Shown here in pieces: positions 55,813 through 64,000 of a stretch of 64,000 nucleotides of DNA (the stretch's first letter is position 1; each line of letters begins with the position of its first letter). The stretch is taken from NCBI RefSeq assembly GCF_010500865.1, contig NZ_JAAAWN010000001.1, positions 186,001 to 250,000 of the forward strand, in the 5' to 3' direction. This DNA is from Alteromonas profundi (lineage in GTDB: Bacteria > Pseudomonadota > Gammaproteobacteria > Enterobacterales > Alteromonadaceae). The position numbers were made by a program, and so were the translations under genes. The notes under the pieces were generated by a model. That model was not told the origin of the DNA and did not search any database. It saw only the letters and a program-made list of their open reading frames with translations.

Positions 55813-56799
55813 TTACTGACTAAGCTTGCCCCGACTGTTACGGATTTGCAGTGCGTAGGTAATATCCGTTGGCAATACCTCTTGTTTACAGCAAGAACAC
55901 ACCATTTCAAGCTTGAGAGGATCTCCGCATATATTATGGGTAAGCAGCAGTGGTGGTCCATCAGGGGAGGGTAGCCATTTGTCTCCCCATTGCATTAAGG
56001 TCAGTATTATTGGATAAATACTCATACCTTTTTTAGTCAGTTTATATTGAATCCGTCTAGAATCTCCAGGCACTTCGGTGGTGATCAGAAACCCATCTTC
56101 ACATAACTCTGAAAGGCGATTGGACAAAATATTAGTGGCAATATACGTGGCTTTAAGTATGCCTTGAAACTGATTGATGCCACTGAACAATGAGCGAAAT
56201 ATCAACATGCCCCAGCGGTCTCCGATGATTTGAACACTGTCATCGAGTAACGTTGTACTGCTGCTAGACTTAGATGTTTTTCTTCGCCTAGCACTGTATT
56301 CAGCCTCCATTTCTCCAGCACCTGGGCCAGTTTCCCAGCTAACATCTAATGGGCTAATTTCAGTGCCGCAAGACTCACAGGCAGGAAAGGGTTCGGTGGT
56401 GTTGCCACATAGTTTATGGGTTAAGACAATTTCAAGTTTCCCGGATTTTTGTCCCCATTGACGTTCCCAATGCAGCATTGCTAGCGCAACGGGATACAGG
56501 TCGATAAATTTTTCAGTGGCTTTATATTCGTATCGTTTGGGGCGCTCACTGTATGCAACTTTAACCATACAACCTTTATCAATTAGACGTTTGAGTCTAT
56601 TGCTTACAACAGGTTTTAGTAATTTAGTTTGTTGGCAGAACTCATCGAATCGTCTAGCTCCGAGCCAATAACTCTCCATAAGCAACAAAACTGGACTGTC
56701 ACCAATAATCTCAAGTGCTCGCCAAATTGAGCAAGTCTGAATGAGCTTTACATCTTTAGGTGCACTCTCCAATTGAATCGGTTCCTTATTTTCTGACAC
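55813..56799 (-). CDS. Tandem-repeat HxlR-family regulator with two Cys motifs
   Basis: A 328-residue protein made of two HxlR winged-helix units. Repeat 1 (~25-120) is CSIWRALEIIGDSPVLLLMESYWLGARRFDEF...VVSNRLKRLIDKGCM and repeat 2 (~186-276) is DSVQIIGDRWGMLIFRSLFSGINQFQGIL...ILSNRLSELCEDGFL. Each is followed by the same Cys pattern C-x9-C-x2-C (131/141/144 and 291/301/304), which could bind metal or sense redox. Repeats are offset by exactly 160 residues. Ordinary HxlR proteins are ~110-150 residue dimers. This is the only regulator in the island and the probable controller of both operons. Confidence 0.88.
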   Translation of the reverse strand: MSENKEPIQLESAPKDVKLIQTCSIWRALEIIGDSPVLLLMESYWLGARRFDEFCQQTKLLKPVVSNRLKRLIDKGCMVKVAYSERPKRYEYKATEKFIDLYPVALAMLHWERQWGQKSGKLEIVLTHKLCGNTTEPFPACESCGTEISPLDVSWETGPGAGEMEAEYSARRRKTSKSSSSTTLLDDSVQIIGDRWGMLIFRSLFSGINQFQGILKATYIATNILSNRLSELCEDGFLITTEVPGDSRRIQYKLTKKGMSIYPIILTLMQWGDKWLPSPDGPPLLLTHNICGDPLKLEMVCSCCKQEVLPTDITYALQIRNSRGKLSQ

Positions 56800-56966
56800 G
56801 TAAGCTAACTTCCAAATCTAAAATATACCTTCAATTATAAAGGTGTGATTATGAAAGTTACTAGCATTATATTTGTTAACCTCTTTTATTGTCTAAAAAC
56901 CTAATAAAATTCACCGCAGTTCCATAGCTTGTCGATTTATGTTCGTTACGTATGAGGTGTTGCTAC

Positions 56967-57049
56967 CTTGCATAAAACTTAGTTTAGTAACGAAAGTAAA
57001 GAGGGTGCAATTTGAACAAATGCAAAAACAAGTTATTCACTAAACTAAG
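56967..57049. promoter_or_regulatory. Inverted repeat and shared motif upstream of the HxlR gene
   Basis: Perfect 11-bp inverted repeat CTTAGTTTAGT (56978-56988) / ACTAAACTAAG (57039-57049), 50 nt apart. CTTGCATAA (56967-56975) followed by ACTTAGTT (56977-56984) repeats the pair found at 49377-49397. It sits 170-250 bp upstream of the regulator start and just past the end of the thiolase gene at 57095, so it may be an operator, a terminator stem, or both. Confidence 0.4.
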
Positions 57050-57094
57050 CTCACATGCAGTCAAACCCGCGTGCTTCCTTGGTACTGGCTAATA

Positions 57095-58330
57095 CTAATC
57101 GGTACCGACGATAAAAGATGCGCAGGTAGTTGCACTACCACCTAGGTTAAAAATACCCACATTGTTGGCATTTTCTATCTGGTAATCGGCACATTGCGCT
57201 GTCGTTTGTTTATAAGCATCCAACATCATTCTAACACCAGTTGCGCCAACAGGGTGCCCCAGACCAATGAGTCCGCCGCTAGGGTTAATAGGTAAAACGC
57301 CATCAAAGGCAATGATGTCATTTTCTATGGCTTTCCATGATTCACCAGGTGCGGTCAAGCCTAAGTGGTCAATTAGCATGTACTCGGTCATAGAGAAACA
57401 ATCATGCACCTCGAGTAAATCTAAACTATGTACATTTTCCAAGTTAGCGCGCATTAGTGCATCTTTAAAAGTGCGCTTCACGTGGGGAAATATCAATCCA
57501 TCTTGTTCACTTAATTCCAATTTACGGTTCATCAATAAAGGTGCACTTCTATGTCCCCAACCTTTTATTCTCGGGATTGAATATAGAGGAATGTTGTGTT
57601 TTCTTGCATATTCAGTTGCGTAACTTTGCGACGCTAAGAATACCACCGCTGCACCATCGGTGATTTGTCCACAATCTTGTTTTCGTAGTCGCCCCTCAAC
57701 GATGGGGTTAAACTCGTTATCATCCATAAAACTCTGTTCATAGAATTGCCAGTTACGGGTTTGAGAGTTGGGGTTACGTTTAGCATTAGCAAAATTGAGC
57801 TCTGCAATTCTGGAAAGGTGCCGAGTATCGATACCATATTTATGTTGATAGTGTTCAAGCAGGTCTGCAAACATTTTCGGCCATACATAGTTGCAACCTT
57901 CGGTTTCTTTACCTACCCAAGCTGCTGCGCCTAAATACTCAGCTCCCGTGGCTGAGTTAACATTGCGCATTAACTCTATACCCATCACACAGGCTACTTG
58001 ATAATGACCAGCTTCCAAATCGCGCATGGCACTTAGTAGGGCGATGGAGCCTGACGCACAGGCTGCTTCATGACGCGATGTAGGTATGTCTGCAAACTCT
58101 GGAACGGCGTGGGCGAAAAAACCATTAAGTTGTGCTTGTCCGGTAAATAGGTCAGACACAAAGTTACCCACATGGGCAACATCTACATCCTTAGGTGGAA
58201 TCTTTGAGTCGATTAAACTTTGTTGTAAACAACTTTCAAATAAGTCGTATATTCCTTTGTCTTCGCGGGCCCAATTGCGACGAAAATCAGTCTGATGGCC
58301 ACCTAAGATGTAAATGTTTTGTCCAGTCAT
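57095..58330 (-). CDS. Thiolase-family protein (SCP-x/acetyl-CoA acetyltransferase type)
   Basis: A 411-residue thiolase. It shows YILGGHQTDFRRNW at the start, the nucleophile Cys91 in RHEAACASGSIALLSAM, LLEVHDCFSMTEYMLIDHLGL, NPSGGLIGLGHPVGATG with the catalytic His, and NNVGIFNLGGSATTCASFIV at the C-terminus. The C-terminal glycine motif (NLGGSAT) is the SCP-x form. It follows the carotenoid oxygenase gene by 27 bp, so the minus-strand operon order is ligase, oxygenase, thiolase. It is the third thiolase in this island. Confidence 0.9.
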   Translation of the reverse strand: MTGQNIYILGGHQTDFRRNWAREDKGIYDLFESCLQQSLIDSKIPPKDVDVAHVGNFVSDLFTGQAQLNGFFAHAVPEFADIPTSRHEAACASGSIALLSAMRDLEAGHYQVACVMGIELMRNVNSATGAEYLGAAAWVGKETEGCNYVWPKMFADLLEHYQHKYGIDTRHLSRIAELNFANAKRNPNSQTRNWQFYEQSFMDDNEFNPIVEGRLRKQDCGQITDGAAVVFLASQSYATEYARKHNIPLYSIPRIKGWGHRSAPLLMNRKLELSEQDGLIFPHVKRTFKDALMRANLENVHSLDLLEVHDCFSMTEYMLIDHLGLTAPGESWKAIENDIIAFDGVLPINPSGGLIGLGHPVGATGVRMMLDAYKQTTAQCADYQIENANNVGIFNLGGSATTCASFIVGTD

Positions 58331-58357
58331 AACACTCTCTTTAGCTATTGATTACTT

Positions 58358-59845
58358 TTATAAACCCGCAGCTTTGTCGCTGCTAACCCAACAGGCGTGG
58401 AATCCAACAGGCACACGACTGGGGATTTTGAGACGACAAATGGGGCCAGCATCCACTTTTCTTGCATCGAGAATAATAGCTTCACTTTCACCTGTTTCAG
58501 TATAGGTAAGAAAACTGATTAGGTACCCATCATCTTCATTAACAGCATTATCCGCAGGGGCAAATGGCGTTTCAGAACCACAGCTTCCAACAGGAAACAC
58601 GTAGGTTTGATTTTGTCGTGTTTGATGGTCAAATTTAAAAATCCCACTAAAATTAATTAAGCTTTCTGTGGGCATTAAGGTTGAGTAGCTATAGCGGTAT
58701 TTTTTGCCCGTCTTCCAATCTGCATTGATCATTGGGAATTCGACGTTGGTATCGTCAAGTTGCTCTTCTGTGGTTTCGCCTGTCGCCAAATCAAATACCC
58801 AACGGTAAAGTTTTACATCTTTCCAAGTGCCGGCAGACTCCATTCTTTCGATAACACCATCACCAGGTTTGCGTGGCGTAATCGGATCAGGTTGACGACA
58901 GCCATCCATAATAATTTTACCGTTCTCTTCGTATGCATTTACGGTGTGGTACATGTAACAAGCACTAGCATCGAACCATTGAATGTCTTTTGTACTACCA
59001 TGCCTAGGTACAACGGCAAATCGGCTGGGACGATCTTTAAAAAAATGTAATCCGTGACTGCCTTGATTCCAATGTAGAGGTAAGTCCATCAAAATTGAGT
59101 AGTTTTCAGTGATTGCCATATCATGGGGTAATCTAGCCCCAGGCAATGGTATTTCAATGAAATTGGTTAGCTGTCCAGTCTTATCCACCACACCGTAGGT
59201 CATGTAGGGCTCTTCCATGTTGTAATCGAAGAACATGAGTTCACCGGTGGCATCGTCAACCTTGCAGTGGGCAGACACTTGTCTGGGCAATTTACTGTTA
59301 AAGGTTTCTTGTCCTTCAGTTTCCAAGGTGACCGGATTGACTCTATAAGGAATACCCGTTTGATAGAAGGTGGTCAACAAGGCGCCGTTGTGCCATACCA
59401 CATCGGTATTGGACGCATCTTTAATGGAAAAATCACTACCACTTCCTGGCGGCGAGCTTGGATCTGGTCTTGGCATTGCATAACCAGGCCACAAAGCGTT
59501 TTGCGCTTCACTTTCCATGTTAAAATGTTTGGTTCTTATCCAGCGATTTTTGTAACTCGCATTGCCATCTTTAAAGGATAAAGTGTGTAACATGCCATCA
59601 CCATCAAACCAATGGTGAGGGCCCTTACTGGCAAAACGAGGATTAGCGCCATTGCGAACATATATTCCAGTTAAATCCTCTGGTACTTTGCCTTCTAGTA
59701 CCTCTAAACTATCCACTGTATGTTCAAATAAAGTCGGGCCTAGTGCACCGTGTAAATAGGGGTTCACATTGTGAAAATGCTGTTCCTCTTTGGTCCACTC
59801 CGGAGTATCTAATTGCTCATACTCTTTAATCATTTTCGAATTCAT
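58358..59845 (-). CDS. Carotenoid-cleavage-type dioxygenase (RPE65/CCO family)
   Basis: A 495-residue iron dioxygenase of the carotenoid/stilbene cleavage oxygenase family, which splits C=C bonds with O2 to give aldehydes or ketones. The four iron-binding histidines are visible: His193 (VSAHCKVD), His241 (LPHDMAIT), His300 (YMYHTVNAYEENG) and His483 (VGFHACWV). The opening NGANPRFASKGPHHWFDGDGMLHTLSF is typical. AAGGA precedes the ATG. The family spans apocarotenoid, lignostilbene and isoeugenol/phenylpropene cleavage; the sequence does not fix the substrate. It sits between the acyl-CoA ligase and a thiolase. Confidence 0.93.
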   Translation of the reverse strand: MNSKMIKEYEQLDTPEWTKEEQHFHNVNPYLHGALGPTLFEHTVDSLEVLEGKVPEDLTGIYVRNGANPRFASKGPHHWFDGDGMLHTLSFKDGNASYKNRWIRTKHFNMESEAQNALWPGYAMPRPDPSSPPGSGSDFSIKDASNTDVVWHNGALLTTFYQTGIPYRVNPVTLETEGQETFNSKLPRQVSAHCKVDDATGELMFFDYNMEEPYMTYGVVDKTGQLTNFIEIPLPGARLPHDMAITENYSILMDLPLHWNQGSHGLHFFKDRPSRFAVVPRHGSTKDIQWFDASACYMYHTVNAYEENGKIIMDGCRQPDPITPRKPGDGVIERMESAGTWKDVKLYRWVFDLATGETTEEQLDDTNVEFPMINADWKTGKKYRYSYSTLMPTESLINFSGIFKFDHQTRQNQTYVFPVGSCGSETPFAPADNAVNEDDGYLISFLTYTETGESEAIILDARKVDAGPICRLKIPSRVPVGFHACWVSSDKAAGL

Positions 59846-59894
59846 AGGAGATCCTTTTTTGCTTGTTTTCTGGTGCGAGTCGAAAAAAATTCTG

Positions 59895-61553
59895 TTAAAA
59901 CTGTGCTGTTAGTTTGTGCCGCATTACCTTGCCAAGGGCATTGCGAGGAATTTCGGCTACCAAATGCATTTTTTCTGGCAGCTTGAACGACGCTATGTTT
60001 TGCTTTTTTAGATAATTAATAATGTCGTCTAGTGTGAGCTTTTTCTGTGGTTTTAACGCCACAAATACCGCAATACGTTCTCCCATTATTTCGCAGGGGT
60101 AGGGTGCTACAGCTACGTCTAAAATATGTTCATGAGCACTTAATAAGTTATCGAGTTCAGCTGGCGCTATGTTCATCCCCCCACGGATAATAAGATCTTT
60201 GCAGCGACCAATAAATTTATAGAAATCGGGGTCTTGAGATGATATTTGAAAAAGATCACCGGTCTTAAAAAATCCATCAGAGGTAAAGCTTTGTGCGGTT
60301 TTATCTGCGTCTTTAAAATAACCATCAAATACCCCAGCGCCTCTAATCTGTAGTTCTGCAGATGTATCGACTTCGTTAATTTCAGTGTTTGTTTTTACAT
60401 CTATTAAACGTGTTTCAAGTAAATCGCTTTTGCGAGGAAACAATCTAGCGCGTTTTTCAGGGGCATTTGTTTGATTGGGACCACAAAGCAGGCTCATGCC
60501 TTCGTTTGAACCAAAGTGATTGACTATCTCAATATCAAACAATTGTTTATATCCATCTACCATCCACGCATCTAGAGGTGCAGAGCCTGAACCAATGGCG
60601 CGAATTGTGGAAAAGTCGATTGCGCTTCTTAGCTTTTCATCTTTCAACAATGTATTAAGTAAAGTTGGCGGTGCTAGGGTGTAATTTACTTTTTCGTCTA
60701 CAATTTGCTGCAAGAATACGGGCAAATTTAATGGGTGGTGGAGGACAAGTTTGCCTCCACTATACAACCAGCTTAAAAACATGCCGCCAATTGAGGCCAT
60801 GTTGATTAATGGAAAGGGATTGAGAAGGGTTTCGTTATCTTCAATTTGATTCCCTAAATAGGTAGCCTTGCCTATGGCTAACCAATGGTTATGGCTGCGG
60901 GGAACGCCCTTAGGGTCCCCCTCTGTACCTGAGGTCCAGCAAATAGTAATCAGATCATCGGCACTAACAGGGTATTGGCGAGAATAAGCTTCATATGCAG
61001 AGTTGTTCTCATACGTTGTCATCTGGTTGTATAAGTTGCAGTCAGATGTACCTTCGCCCCAACTCAATACGTTCGGGAGACTGTCTAATTCGGATAACGC
61101 AATACTGCGATGTATTTTGTCTAGCAGATCCGTTTGTTTAAAGCTGGCTGTGACTATGACAGCTTTCGGCTGTAACATTTGTAAGATAGTACGCAGCTCA
61201 CTTTCTTGATATTGCACAGGTACAGGGCTTAAGATAATTCCCAATTTGGAGGCTGCTAAATAAGTATAGATAAGCTCTACGACATTAGGCATTTGTACTA
61301 AAATAATATCGTCTTTGCCTAAGCTTAACTTTAAAAATGCGTCGGTTAGTTGATCTACTTTTTGAGACAGTTGTTGATAATTCAGGCTTTGAGGCTGTTT
61401 GCCGGTTAAACTCGGCTTATCAATGGGATCAACCAGTGCTGGGCGCTGTGGAAAAAAAGACACAGTTTTTTCAAACAATTCATGGAGCTTAGCCTCGCCC
61501 CATTCGCCCGAGTTGTGGTAATGCTTTATTCTGTCTAATGTTGAAGTAATCAT
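59895..61553 (-). CDS. Acyl-CoA ligase (AMP-forming)
   Basis: A 552-residue ANL-family adenylating enzyme. The P-loop reads ICWTSGTEGDPKGVPRSHNHW, and the nucleotide-binding motifs are NHFGSNEGMS and GFFKTGDLFQISSQDPDFYKFIGRCKDLIIRGGMNIAPAELD. The C-terminal catalytic Lys is in NALGKVMRHKL. It would activate a carboxylic acid, plausibly one derived from oxygenase cleavage, with CoA and ATP. The specificity is undetermined. It is 50 bp upstream of the oxygenase gene. Confidence 0.9.
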   Translation of the reverse strand: MITSTLDRIKHYHNSGEWGEAKLHELFEKTVSFFPQRPALVDPIDKPSLTGKQPQSLNYQQLSQKVDQLTDAFLKLSLGKDDIILVQMPNVVELIYTYLAASKLGIILSPVPVQYQESELRTILQMLQPKAVIVTASFKQTDLLDKIHRSIALSELDSLPNVLSWGEGTSDCNLYNQMTTYENNSAYEAYSRQYPVSADDLITICWTSGTEGDPKGVPRSHNHWLAIGKATYLGNQIEDNETLLNPFPLINMASIGGMFLSWLYSGGKLVLHHPLNLPVFLQQIVDEKVNYTLAPPTLLNTLLKDEKLRSAIDFSTIRAIGSGSAPLDAWMVDGYKQLFDIEIVNHFGSNEGMSLLCGPNQTNAPEKRARLFPRKSDLLETRLIDVKTNTEINEVDTSAELQIRGAGVFDGYFKDADKTAQSFTSDGFFKTGDLFQISSQDPDFYKFIGRCKDLIIRGGMNIAPAELDNLLSAHEHILDVAVAPYPCEIMGERIAVFVALKPQKKLTLDDIINYLKKQNIASFKLPEKMHLVAEIPRNALGKVMRHKLTAQF

Positions 61554-61599
61554 ACTAATTTACCTTCAGGGTGTAGTGTTGTTCTGTTCTATGGATGTT

Positions 61600-61644
61600 T
61601 TTACTTGAGTAAAACAAGTAAATTACCGCCTTAAACAGGCGGTA
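61600..61644. promoter_or_regulatory. Operator-like palindromes and hairpin between ligase and TonB receptor
   Basis: TTTACTTG (61600-61607) / CAAGTAAA (61615-61622) with a 7-nt spacer, overlapping the palindrome TTACT-TG-AGTAA (61601-61612). It is immediately followed by the GC hairpin TACCGCC (61624-61630) / GGCGGTA (61638-61644). The hairpin is probably the receptor's terminator, though its T-run is weak. The palindromes lie 47-69 bp upstream of the ligase start and could bind the regulator. Confidence 0.5.
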
Positions 61645-61664
61645 TAGGGTCTATTCACTCGAGT

Positions 61665-64000
61665 TTAGAAGTTATATGAAAACTCAACTGCTACACTTCT
61701 AGGCCGTTCATAAATGCCATAATAAGCAACCCCAGTTCCACCTGTGAGTGTGGTTGAGAAAGGCAATGAGTTGGATAGTGTCATCACGCGTTCGTCGGTA
61801 ATATTGTTGCCGATTAATGCGATTTGCCATTTGTCATCATAGTCTGCTAATGCAATTCGCAGCCCCCATCGGGTATAGTTATCTTGCATGGTATTCGGAT
61901 CGATAGTAACGCCGCTATTGTATTCGTCGCTGTATTCCATGTTTACGCTGTAAGTCATGTACGCCCAATCACCAATATCTTGTTGATATTGTAGTCTCAC
62001 ATTCCCTGATAACTCTGGCGTGTAAATAGCGCGTTCACCAGTAAGGTTGCACAAACCATCTACAGATGAACTTAATACTTGGTCAGGCAATACGAGATCT
62101 GGGGCACACTGGGCAACATCAAAATCAAGGTATTCAAAGTCTAAGTAAGCCAATGAACCCGTTAATACCAGTGATTCTGATAACAACCAACGACCATCTA
62201 ATTCAATCCCTTTTATTTCTGCTTCTGCAGCATTTTGAACATTAAACCCGACGGTGCCATCAAACTGAGTGACTTGCAGGTCTTCATAGTGAGTAAAGAA
62301 GGTTGCAGCATTGATTTCTATAAAACCAAAACCAAATTTTCCACCCAATTCATAACTGGTTGCTTGTTCATCTTCAAACTCAAAAGAGCCTGGGTTGACG
62401 GGGTTATCTGGATAGCTATTTGAACGTATATCAAATCCGCCGCCTTTACTGCCCTGGGTATATGAGGCATAAAATAGGGTGTCATCGTCTAATTCATATT
62501 GAACATTAAGCAATGGATCCAATTGTGATTCATTGCGGGTACCATCAAGGTCGTGAGCATATATTTTTATCGCGCCCATCATGACTTCGAAACCAGCTTG
62601 TGGTCCAAAAGCAGGTGAGCCGGGAAATAATGCATCGGCAGGGATACCAGAGGTGTTTTCGCCGGGTAAAGTCAACACACGGTGAGCTTTTTTTTCTTCT
62701 TTGCTATATCGTGCGCCTGCAGTGACTGAAAGTTGATCCGTGATCCGCCAATTAAGTTGTGCGAATGCGGAAAACACCTGAGAGTTTTGTGAAAAGTCTC
62801 TATCCCAACTGCCGTTAACAATAGGGACATAGGCCGGGTTTGCTGCAAATGTGCTACCAAATAATACGTTGTCGTAGGTAATTAACTCATTGTCTTGGAG
62901 ATAAATACCAGCAATATAGTCCAGGTCACCATCGGTCGGTGAGGCAATCCGTAGTTCCTGACTCCACTGCCTAAAGCGCTCTCCTTGGGTAGAACCGTTG
63001 AATAAATCTAATCCGGTATAATCCACATCTATGAGCTCATCCGTGTCGTATTTTAGATAAGCGGTTGTTGAGGTGATAGTAAAATCATTAATATCGTAAG
63101 CAACATTTAACATCAGGGTATCGACTTTGTTATCGCTTTCCTGTCCGTTGTTTTGAGACTTGTAATCTTCATCGGTTTCAACATAAAGAGCGCCGCTAAA
63201 AATGGTTGAATATGAACCTATGGCAGAGTGATTTTCAATGGCTCTGCCCGCAGTGTCAAAGCTTGACGTTTCGGCTTTGAGTAAAATCGTTAAATTTTCG
63301 TAATCCCATTCCAGCATTCCCCTTAAATACAATTGTTCGGTATTGGGTTCGGTGCGCTCTAAAGCGACATTTTCAATCCACCCATCCATTTCACGATATG
63401 AGGCAACAAAACGTCCTTTTAAGTTTTCCGTAAGCGGGCCGGATATAATACCAACGGTTTTAACTTCTTCTTGTTCGAATTCATATAGGGTTGAAATAGA
63501 CGCCTCAAAATCGTCTGTGGGCCGCGCTGAAGACAAACTGATAGCGCCAGCAATCGCATTTTTACCAAACAGAATGGGTTGAGGGCCACGGAGTATTTCA
63601 ACTCGTTCTAAATCCACTAAAGGTAATTGAATAAGTTGATCCCTTCCGTAATAAACTTCGTCTACGTACATAGCTACTGATTGTTCAAACCCTTTATTCC
63701 CACCGGATGAAATACCTCGTATACCGATTTGGTTTGTAATACCCGATTTAGTGATATTCAGATTAGGAACAGAGCTAGACATATCCGTTAGGCTGTTGAT
63801 GTTATTGCTTTTTAACAGATCCCCTGAAATCGCACTGATGGAAATAGGTACGTCCTGTAATCCTTGAGAACGTTTTTGAGCCGTTACCTCTATAACTTCT
63901 AGAGATAACTCGGAATCTTCCGCATTGGTTTCTTGTGCTATTGCGTTAAAACTGTATCCCATCATTAAAGCTGAAATATAGATGGCTACGCGCTTCTTTT
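61665..64000 (-). CDS. TonB-dependent outer-membrane receptor, 5' end beyond window
   Basis: At least 778 residues of a TonB-dependent receptor; the reading frame stays open to base 64000. Codons beyond an internal ATG at 63965 still encode a signal-like KKRVAIYISALMMGYSFNAIAQ, so the true start lies outside. Present are the TonB-box region LEVIEVTAQKRSQGLQDVPISISAI, plug domain IGIRGISSGG, VDEVYYGRDQLIQLPLVDLERVEILRGPQPILFGKNAIAGAIS and a beta-barrel ending in EFSYNF (C-terminal Phe). It would import a large ligand across the outer membrane. Adjacent to ligase and oxygenase, that ligand may be the pathway substrate. Confidence 0.92.
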   Translation of the reverse strand, partial: KKRVAIYISALMMGYSFNAIAQETNAEDSELSLEVIEVTAQKRSQGLQDVPISISAISGDLLKSNNINSLTDMSSSVPNLNITKSGITNQIGIRGISSGGNKGFEQSVAMYVDEVYYGRDQLIQLPLVDLERVEILRGPQPILFGKNAIAGAISLSSARPTDDFEASISTLYEFEQEEVKTVGIISGPLTENLKGRFVASYREMDGWIENVALERTEPNTEQLYLRGMLEWDYENLTILLKAETSSFDTAGRAIENHSAIGSYSTIFSGALYVETDEDYKSQNNGQESDNKVDTLMLNVAYDINDFTITSTTAYLKYDTDELIDVDYTGLDLFNGSTQGERFRQWSQELRIASPTDGDLDYIAGIYLQDNELITYDNVLFGSTFAANPAYVPIVNGSWDRDFSQNSQVFSAFAQLNWRITDQLSVTAGARYSKEEKKAHRVLTLPGENTSGIPADALFPGSPAFGPQAGFEVMMGAIKIYAHDLDGTRNESQLDPLLNVQYELDDDTLFYASYTQGSKGGGFDIRSNSYPDNPVNPGSFEFEDEQATSYELGGKFGFGFIEINAATFFTHYEDLQVTQFDGTVGFNVQNAAEAEIKGIELDGRWLLSESLVLTGSLAYLDFEYLDFDVAQCAPDLVLPDQVLSSSVDGLCNLTGERAIYTPELSGNVRLQYQQDIGDWAYMTYSVNMEYSDEYNSGVTIDPNTMQDNYTRWGLRIALADYDDKWQIALIGNNITDERVMTLSNSLPFSTTLTGGTGVAYYGIYERPRSVAVEFSYNF

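Overview
The window reads as the chromosome of a marine gammaproteobacterium of the Alteromonadales, most likely an Alteromonas/Paraglaciecola-type member of the Alteromonadaceae. The basis is the gene set and protein style: mutS-pncC-recA order, a complete ccm operon with mlaA, a FliK-like/FlhB-like pair, DUF3192 proteins, PpnN, a two-module QueF, Syd and a TonB receptor. No 16S rRNA, tRNA or CRISPR array was seen, so the assignment is an inference. Both edges cut genes: mutS at the left and a TonB-dependent receptor at the right.

Layout. 1-4.9 kb holds DNA repair and SOS genes (mutS fragment, pncC, recA with a clear LexA operator) and a NatAB-type ABC exporter. 4.9-16.0 kb holds a FliK-like/FlhB-like pair and, divergently, ccmABCDEFGHI translationally coupled to mlaA. 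16.0-28.6 kb is a cell-envelope block: galE, a POT peptide transporter, an ABC capsule-export operon (lipoprotein, KpsD, KpsM, KpsT and KpsE types), wecA, two GT2 glycosyltransferases and galU. 28.6-39.2 kb is housekeeping and signalling: a ComEA-like protein, NAD-type isocitrate dehydrogenase, an HDOD protein, ppnN, a diguanylate cyclase, queF, syd, two DUF3192 paralogues and a GNAT acetyltransferase. 39.4-49.5 kb is more accessory: a 7TM-EAL phosphodiesterase, an unrecognised secreted lipoprotein, an SDR/FISUMP/truncated-lipase set facing an AraC regulator, an orphan gene and a decayed IS66 transposase.

49.5-64.0 kb is the most interesting part, a catabolic island next to the IS66 remnant. 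A plus-strand operon encodes a FadA-like thiolase, a PaaN-type aldehyde dehydrogenase, an SCP-x-type thiolase, a nitronate-monooxygenase-family flavoprotein and a class III CoA-transferase. A minus-strand set encodes a TonB receptor, an acyl-CoA ligase, a carotenoid-cleavage-type dioxygenase with its four iron histidines and a further thiolase. Between them lies an unusual tandem-repeat HxlR regulator. Read together, the set suggests uptake of a large hydrophobic substrate (an apocarotenoid, stilbene or phenylpropanoid), oxidative C=C cleavage, CoA activation and stepwise thiolytic breakdown. The substrate is not determined by the sequence. A bipartite sequence shared by the thiolase-operon promoter and the region upstream of the regulator may be its operator.
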